Of a DNA stretch of 64,000 nucleotides, positions 61,154 through 64,000 are shown piece by piece. The translations under genes were made by a program, and so were the position numbers. The DNA lies in NCBI GenBank assembly GCA_934438135.1, contig CAKSBP010000013.1:1-64000 (forward strand), written 5' to 3'. Every line of letters begins with the position of its first letter. The stretch's first letter is position 1. Below the pieces are notes generated by a model. That model searched no databases, was not told where the DNA came from, and saw nothing but the letters and a program-made list of their open reading frames with translations. Source of the DNA: an uncultured Clostridium sp. (lineage in GTDB: Bacteria; Bacillota; Clostridia; Lachnospirales; Lachnospiraceae).

Positions 61154-62691
61154 TTGCAGGATATGTTCGTCTGTCCAGGGATGATGATGGGAAAAAATAT
61201 GTTTCCATTGAAAATCAGAAGCTTCTTATTATGGAGTCTGCTAGGAGACAGGGAATGAAAATTGACCGCTGGTATGAGGATGACGGCGTATCCGGTTATA
61301 CCATGGAACGTCCGGGATTTATGAGACTTAAAGCGGATTTGGAATATGATGTGGATACCATTATTGCAAAGGATTTATCTCGAATTGGCAGACATAATGC
61401 AAAGGTGCTTCTATTTCTGGATGAAATCCGTGAGTGGGGAAAACGACTCATATTAGTAGATGATGGTTATGATACATGGAAGGAAGAAGACGACATCATT
61501 GGAATTAAGACCTGGTATAATGAGCGTTATGTAAAAGATACCAGTCGGAAAATCCGTTCGGTTCTAGGTGCGAGACAGCAGGAAGGAACACTTATTTGTT
61601 CGGTACCTTTTGGGTATGAACGTGATATCACGGATAAAACGAAAGTTATCGTTGTTCCGGAAGAGGCAGAGGTAATCCGTCAGATTTTTCATTGGTATGA
61701 AAATGGCCTTGGCTTCCGGCGGATTGCTGGAAAGCTGCAGCAGAATCATGTGATGACACCTTCTGCTTTTCTTTATGGGAGAACAAACCGAAAGGGAAAG
61801 CCGCCGGCAGAGTTTTGGAATGATAAAATGGTAGGAAGTATTTTAAAAAATGATTATTATGCTGGTGTGCTGCGGCAGCATAAACGTGTCCGCACAAAAA
61901 TAAATGGAACGGATCATCGGGTAGCTAAGGAAAATCAAATTATATTTGAAAATCATCATGAGGCGATTATTTCAAAGAAACAGTTTGCTGCAATACAGGA
62001 AATTTTAAGAGAACGGGAGAAAAAAAAAACAACGGGCATAACCAGCAGAAGTCAGGCATTGTTTGCTGGTTTTTTATATTGTAAGGATTGTGGAGGAAGG
62101 CTGACGCCTATTCATAGAAAAAATAGTACAGATACATGTTATATATGCAGTACTTACAATACAAAGGGAAAAAAATATTGTTCCTGTTCACATCGAGTGA
62201 AGGAAAGCAGGCTGAAAGATTTAGTTATGCAGCTTCTTGAGAAATGGGGAGAAGTCCATGGAGCACAGCAGGAATATGATAGAAAAACGGAAGAATTATT
62301 AGATGAATATAATCGTCTGAAGGAAAAAAGAAAACTGCTCATAGAAAATCATCTAAAAGAGTTATTAGAGGCAGGCAGTGAAGGGGAAGGACAGCTTATC
62401 AAAGAAGTGTACTGGAAATTGAAAAAAGAGATAAATGAGAAGATATATATTGTTGAACAGAAAATTGACAGAATGAAACCAACAAAAAATACTCTTTCAA
62501 AAATCTATTATAAAGTAAACCAAGGAAAAAGCATAGAACGTGAGTACTTGGAAGAAATTCTGGAAAGGATTGAAGTGAATGCAGAGGGAAAGCTGTATAT
62601 TTCTTTTGTCTGTCAGATAGATGAGGAAGAGATCTTTCAATGGATGCAGGAACATAATATATCTGTCGGCCAGGTGGCATGCCGGAGATGA
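61150..62691 (+). CDS. Large serine recombinase (site-specific integrase/excisionase)
   Basis: A 513-residue large serine recombinase. The N-terminal resolvase domain (1-150) has GYVRLSRDDDG with catalytic Ser9 and the arginine-bearing KDLSRIGRHNAKV. The recombinase domain (about 160-275) has PFGYERDI and GRTNRKGKPPAEFWN. A zinc ribbon follows from Cys311-x2-Cys314 (FLYCKDCGG) with further Cys in CYICS and KKYCSCSH. A coiled coil of Glu/Lys-rich helix runs from about 365 to 450. It lies at the element's right end, and its last codons and stop come from the host gene beyond the att core. Such enzymes catalyse attP x attB integration; excision usually needs a directionality factor, which I do not see here. 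Confidence 0.93.
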   Translation: MIAGYVRLSRDDDGKKYVSIENQKLLIMESARRQGMKIDRWYEDDGVSGYTMERPGFMRLKADLEYDVDTIIAKDLSRIGRHNAKVLLFLDEIREWGKRLILVDDGYDTWKEEDDIIGIKTWYNERYVKDTSRKIRSVLGARQQEGTLICSVPFGYERDITDKTKVIVVPEEAEVIRQIFHWYENGLGFRRIAGKLQQNHVMTPSAFLYGRTNRKGKPPAEFWNDKMVGSILKNDYYAGVLRQHKRVRTKINGTDHRVAKENQIIFENHHEAIISKKQFAAIQEILREREKKKTTGITSRSQALFAGFLYCKDCGGRLTPIHRKNSTDTCYICSTYNTKGKKYCSCSHRVKESRLKDLVMQLLEKWGEVHGAQQEYDRKTEELLDEYNRLKEKRKLLIENHLKELLEAGSEGEGQLIKEVYWKLKKEINEKIYIVEQKIDRMKPTKNTLSKIYYKVNQGKSIEREYLEEILERIEVNAEGKLYISFVCQIDEEEIFQWMQEHNISVGQVACRR

Positions 62692-62695
62692 TTTT
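62655..62695. other. Right attachment site (attR)
   Basis: Element half-site CGGCCA (62667-62672) followed by GG (62673-62674) and host gene sequence TGGCATGCC. Fused with the left element arm it gives the perfect palindrome CGGCCA-GG-TGGCCG. Confidence 0.75.
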
Positions 62696-63245
62696 TGAGT
62701 ATATACTTAAAAATCATGGGCTGGATCCGAAGAAGGATTTAACGATTATCCAGAATATTGATTTTGGAATTACAGCAGAAGCATTTTTATCTGGTCAGGG
62801 TGATTATACGATTGAATTTGAACCAGCGGCAGAAAGTCTGGAAATGGGAGGAAAGGGAAAGATTATTGCTTCCATGGGCTTAGAAAGCGGAATGGTTCCT
62901 TACACTGCATTTTCGGCAAAAAAAAGTTATATTGAGAAAAATGCAGATACGATTCAGAAGTTTACGTATGCAATTCAGGAAGGATTAGATTATACGAACA
63001 GCCATAGTCCGGCGGAGATTGCGAAAGTAATACAGCCACAGTTTGAAGAAACAGATTTAGAAACGATTACGAAAATTGTGGAGCGGTATTATGAGCAGGA
63101 TACATGGAAAGAGAATACGATTTTTGAGAAGAAAAGTTTTGATTTGCTGCAGGATATTTTGAGGCAGGCAGGTGAATTGGATCAGGAAGTACCTTATGAG
63201 AAATTAATTAATACAGAATATGCCAAGGAGGCTGCCAGTTATTAA
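62679..63245 (+). pseudogene. Substrate-binding lipoprotein (SsuA/NMT1 type), 3' part
   Basis: The C-terminal 188 codons of the gene that starts at 55553. The frame continues GG-MPEMIFEYILKNHG, which follows the GG of the 5' part as in intact family members, and goes on with GITAEAFLSGQGDYTIEFEPAA and SAKKSYIEKNADTIQ to a normal C-terminus. The ATG at 62679 lies immediately after the att core and inside the end of the recombinase gene, without its own signal peptide or clear ribosome binding site. Any product would stay in the cytosol. A terminator follows 27 bases later. Confidence 0.88.
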
Positions 63246-63271
63246 CGCATAGATTAAGTGAATTTTGGAGA

Positions 63272-63326
63272 AAAAAGCAGGATGTTGCAGGGAATTCTAT
63301 GGAGTCCCTGTAACATCCTGCTTTTT
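63272..63326 (+). terminator. Intrinsic terminator after the lipoprotein gene
   Basis: AAAAAGCAGGATGTTGCAGGGA pairs with TCCCTGTAACATCCTGCTTTTT with one mismatch-like G-T pair; a short loop joins them. Confidence 0.9.
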
Positions 63327-63430
63327 ATCTTGAAGTATTTCTATTTTACCTGTCAATCATAAAAAAAATATTAAATCCTCAAAAAGCATATTGTGATCTG
63401 GAGAGGAATTAGGTAAACTTAAAAGGAACT

Positions 63431-63446
63431 GACCGACTGGTCGGAC
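63431..63446. promoter_or_regulatory. TetR-type operator palindrome before the RND gene
   Basis: GACCGACTGGTCGGAC contains CCGAC-TG-GTCGG, five-base arms, 25 bases before the start codon. GACCGAC/GTCGGTC palindromes are typical TetR-family targets at efflux genes. Confidence 0.6.
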
Positions 63447-63470
63447 GATAAAAAAAGGGAGGAAAAATTT

Positions 63471-64000
63471 TTGTTATCGAAATTTAGTGTAAAGAAGCCC
63501 TATACCATTTTAGTAGGGGTTGTACTTGTACTGGTTCTTGGATATGTTTCCTTAACCAGAATGACGACAGACTTACTGCCGGATATGAGTCTGCCATATG
63601 CACTTGTACTTACGATGGATACGGGAGCAACGCCGGAAGAGGTGGAGAGTGAGGTTTCTGCACCGATTGAAGCAGCCATGGCTACCACGTCTAATATAAA
63701 GAATGTAAGTTCTACATCCTATGACAGTTATTCGGTAGTGACATTGGAATATGAACAGAATACGAATATGGATTCCGTGCTTATTGAAATACAGCAGAAA
63801 CTGGATCAATTAAAAGGAAACTGGGATGATTCTGTAGGAACACCAACGATTATGCAGCTGGATCCGGATATGATGCCGGTTATGGTTGCAGCAGCTGATG
63901 TGAAGGATATGTCTCAGGCTGATATCAGTGATTATGTAACGAATCAGCTGATTCCTTCCCTGGAAAGTGTGGAAGGTGTTGCCAGCGTTACAGCGAATGG
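63471..64000 (+). CDS. RND-family efflux transporter (AcrB/MMPL-like), 5' part
   Basis: The first 176 codons of an RND pump; the gene runs off the window. TTG 63471 has GGGAGG eight bases upstream. The N-terminus is the canonical SKFSVKKPYTILVGVVLVLVLGYVSL membrane helix followed by TTDLLPDMSLPYA, TGATPEEVESEVSAPIEAAM and NVSSTSYDSYSVVTLEYE, all standard for the AcrB porter domain. Gram-positive members export drugs or lipids without an outer-membrane channel. The upstream TetR-type palindrome suggests local repression. Confidence 0.9.
   Translation, partial: MLSKFSVKKPYTILVGVVLVLVLGYVSLTRMTTDLLPDMSLPYALVLTMDTGATPEEVESEVSAPIEAAMATTSNIKNVSSTSYDSYSVVTLEYEQNTNMDSVLIEIQQKLDQLKGNWDDSVGTPTIMQLDPDMMPVMVAAADVKDMSQADISDYVTNQLIPSLESVEGVASVTAN

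Larger units (their letters stand above)
55976..62672 (+). mobile_element. 6.7-kb serine-recombinase element carrying a secreted amylase
   Basis: The element lies between two copies of CAGGTGGC (55974-55981 and 62671-62678), 6,697 bp apart. It has two genes only: the amylase (56144-60934) and a large serine recombinase (61150-62691), whose 3' end runs across the right boundary. Removing the interval restores the substrate-binding-protein frame exactly. No conjugation, relaxase, phage or replication gene is present, so transfer between cells would need a helper. The left end points to the amylase promoter and the right end to the recombinase C-terminus, the usual position of an integrase next to its att site. 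Confidence 0.88.

Noticed and set aside
55553..63245. Simple frameshift or degraded lipoprotein gene
   Set aside because: The halves are 6.7 kb apart and rejoin in frame at an exact 8-bp repeat next to a serine recombinase; both halves keep normal sequence up to the junction, so precise insertion explains it better.

Overview
The window reads as low-GC Gram-positive DNA, most likely from an anaerobic gut Firmicute of the Lachnospiraceae type. The grounds are AT-rich codon use, strong AGGAGG-type ribosome binding sites, TTG and GTG starts, intrinsic terminators with U-tracts, secreted proteins with C-terminal Fn3-like modules, GLUG-repeat surface proteins and a clostridial-style nadABC operon. 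I cannot name the genus. No rRNA, tRNA, CRISPR array or classical IS element was seen.

Region 1 (1-17.9 kb) is the distal part of a surface-glycan cluster that begins left of the window. It holds a NeuC-like hydrolysing UDP-HexNAc 2-epimerase, two Gfo/Idh/MocA oxidoreductases (the first lacks the EKP lysine) and, on the opposite strand, a NeuD-like acyltransferase. A tightly overlapping block follows: nucleotidyltransferase-kinase fusion, KdsD-like SIS isomerase, HAD phosphatase and a GT9-like transferase, then a GT2 transferase and an SDR. The cluster ends with a CDP-dideoxysugar set: a YerE-like thiamine-diphosphate enzyme, a CBS/SGNH-like/CitC-like fusion, RfbH, RfbF and RfbG. Together these suggest a CDP-activated branched 3,6-dideoxyhexose.

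Region 2 (18.1-29 kb) encodes two secreted GLUG-repeat proteins, one of 2891 residues built from eight modules of about 1 kb.

Region 3 (29-55.4 kb) is mostly ordinary chromosome. It contains nadABC; carAB with a candidate ARG box across its promoter; a YfcC-type transporter; two small secreted proteins; a DMT exporter; a membrane-anchored propeller-like protein; a secreted 5'-nucleotidase; an RlmI-like methyltransferase followed by folC-folE-HD-folP-folBK; a DUF5050-like protein; pheA; an HtrA protease; and a 75-residue ORF.

Region 4 (55.5-63.3 kb) is the most unusual part. A lipoprotein substrate-binding protein gene (SsuA/NMT1 type) is split by a 6,697-bp element carrying only a large secreted GH13 amylase/pullulanase and a large serine recombinase. 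The two gene halves rejoin in frame at an 8-bp direct repeat, CAGGTGGC. The reconstructed circle junction (attP) is a palindrome, CGGCCA-GG-TGGCCG, around a GG dinucleotide, the layout expected of a serine-integrase crossover site. The element may therefore move starch-degradation capacity between strains while switching the transporter gene off, and precise excision would restore it. After a terminator and a TetR-type palindrome, the window ends inside an RND efflux gene.
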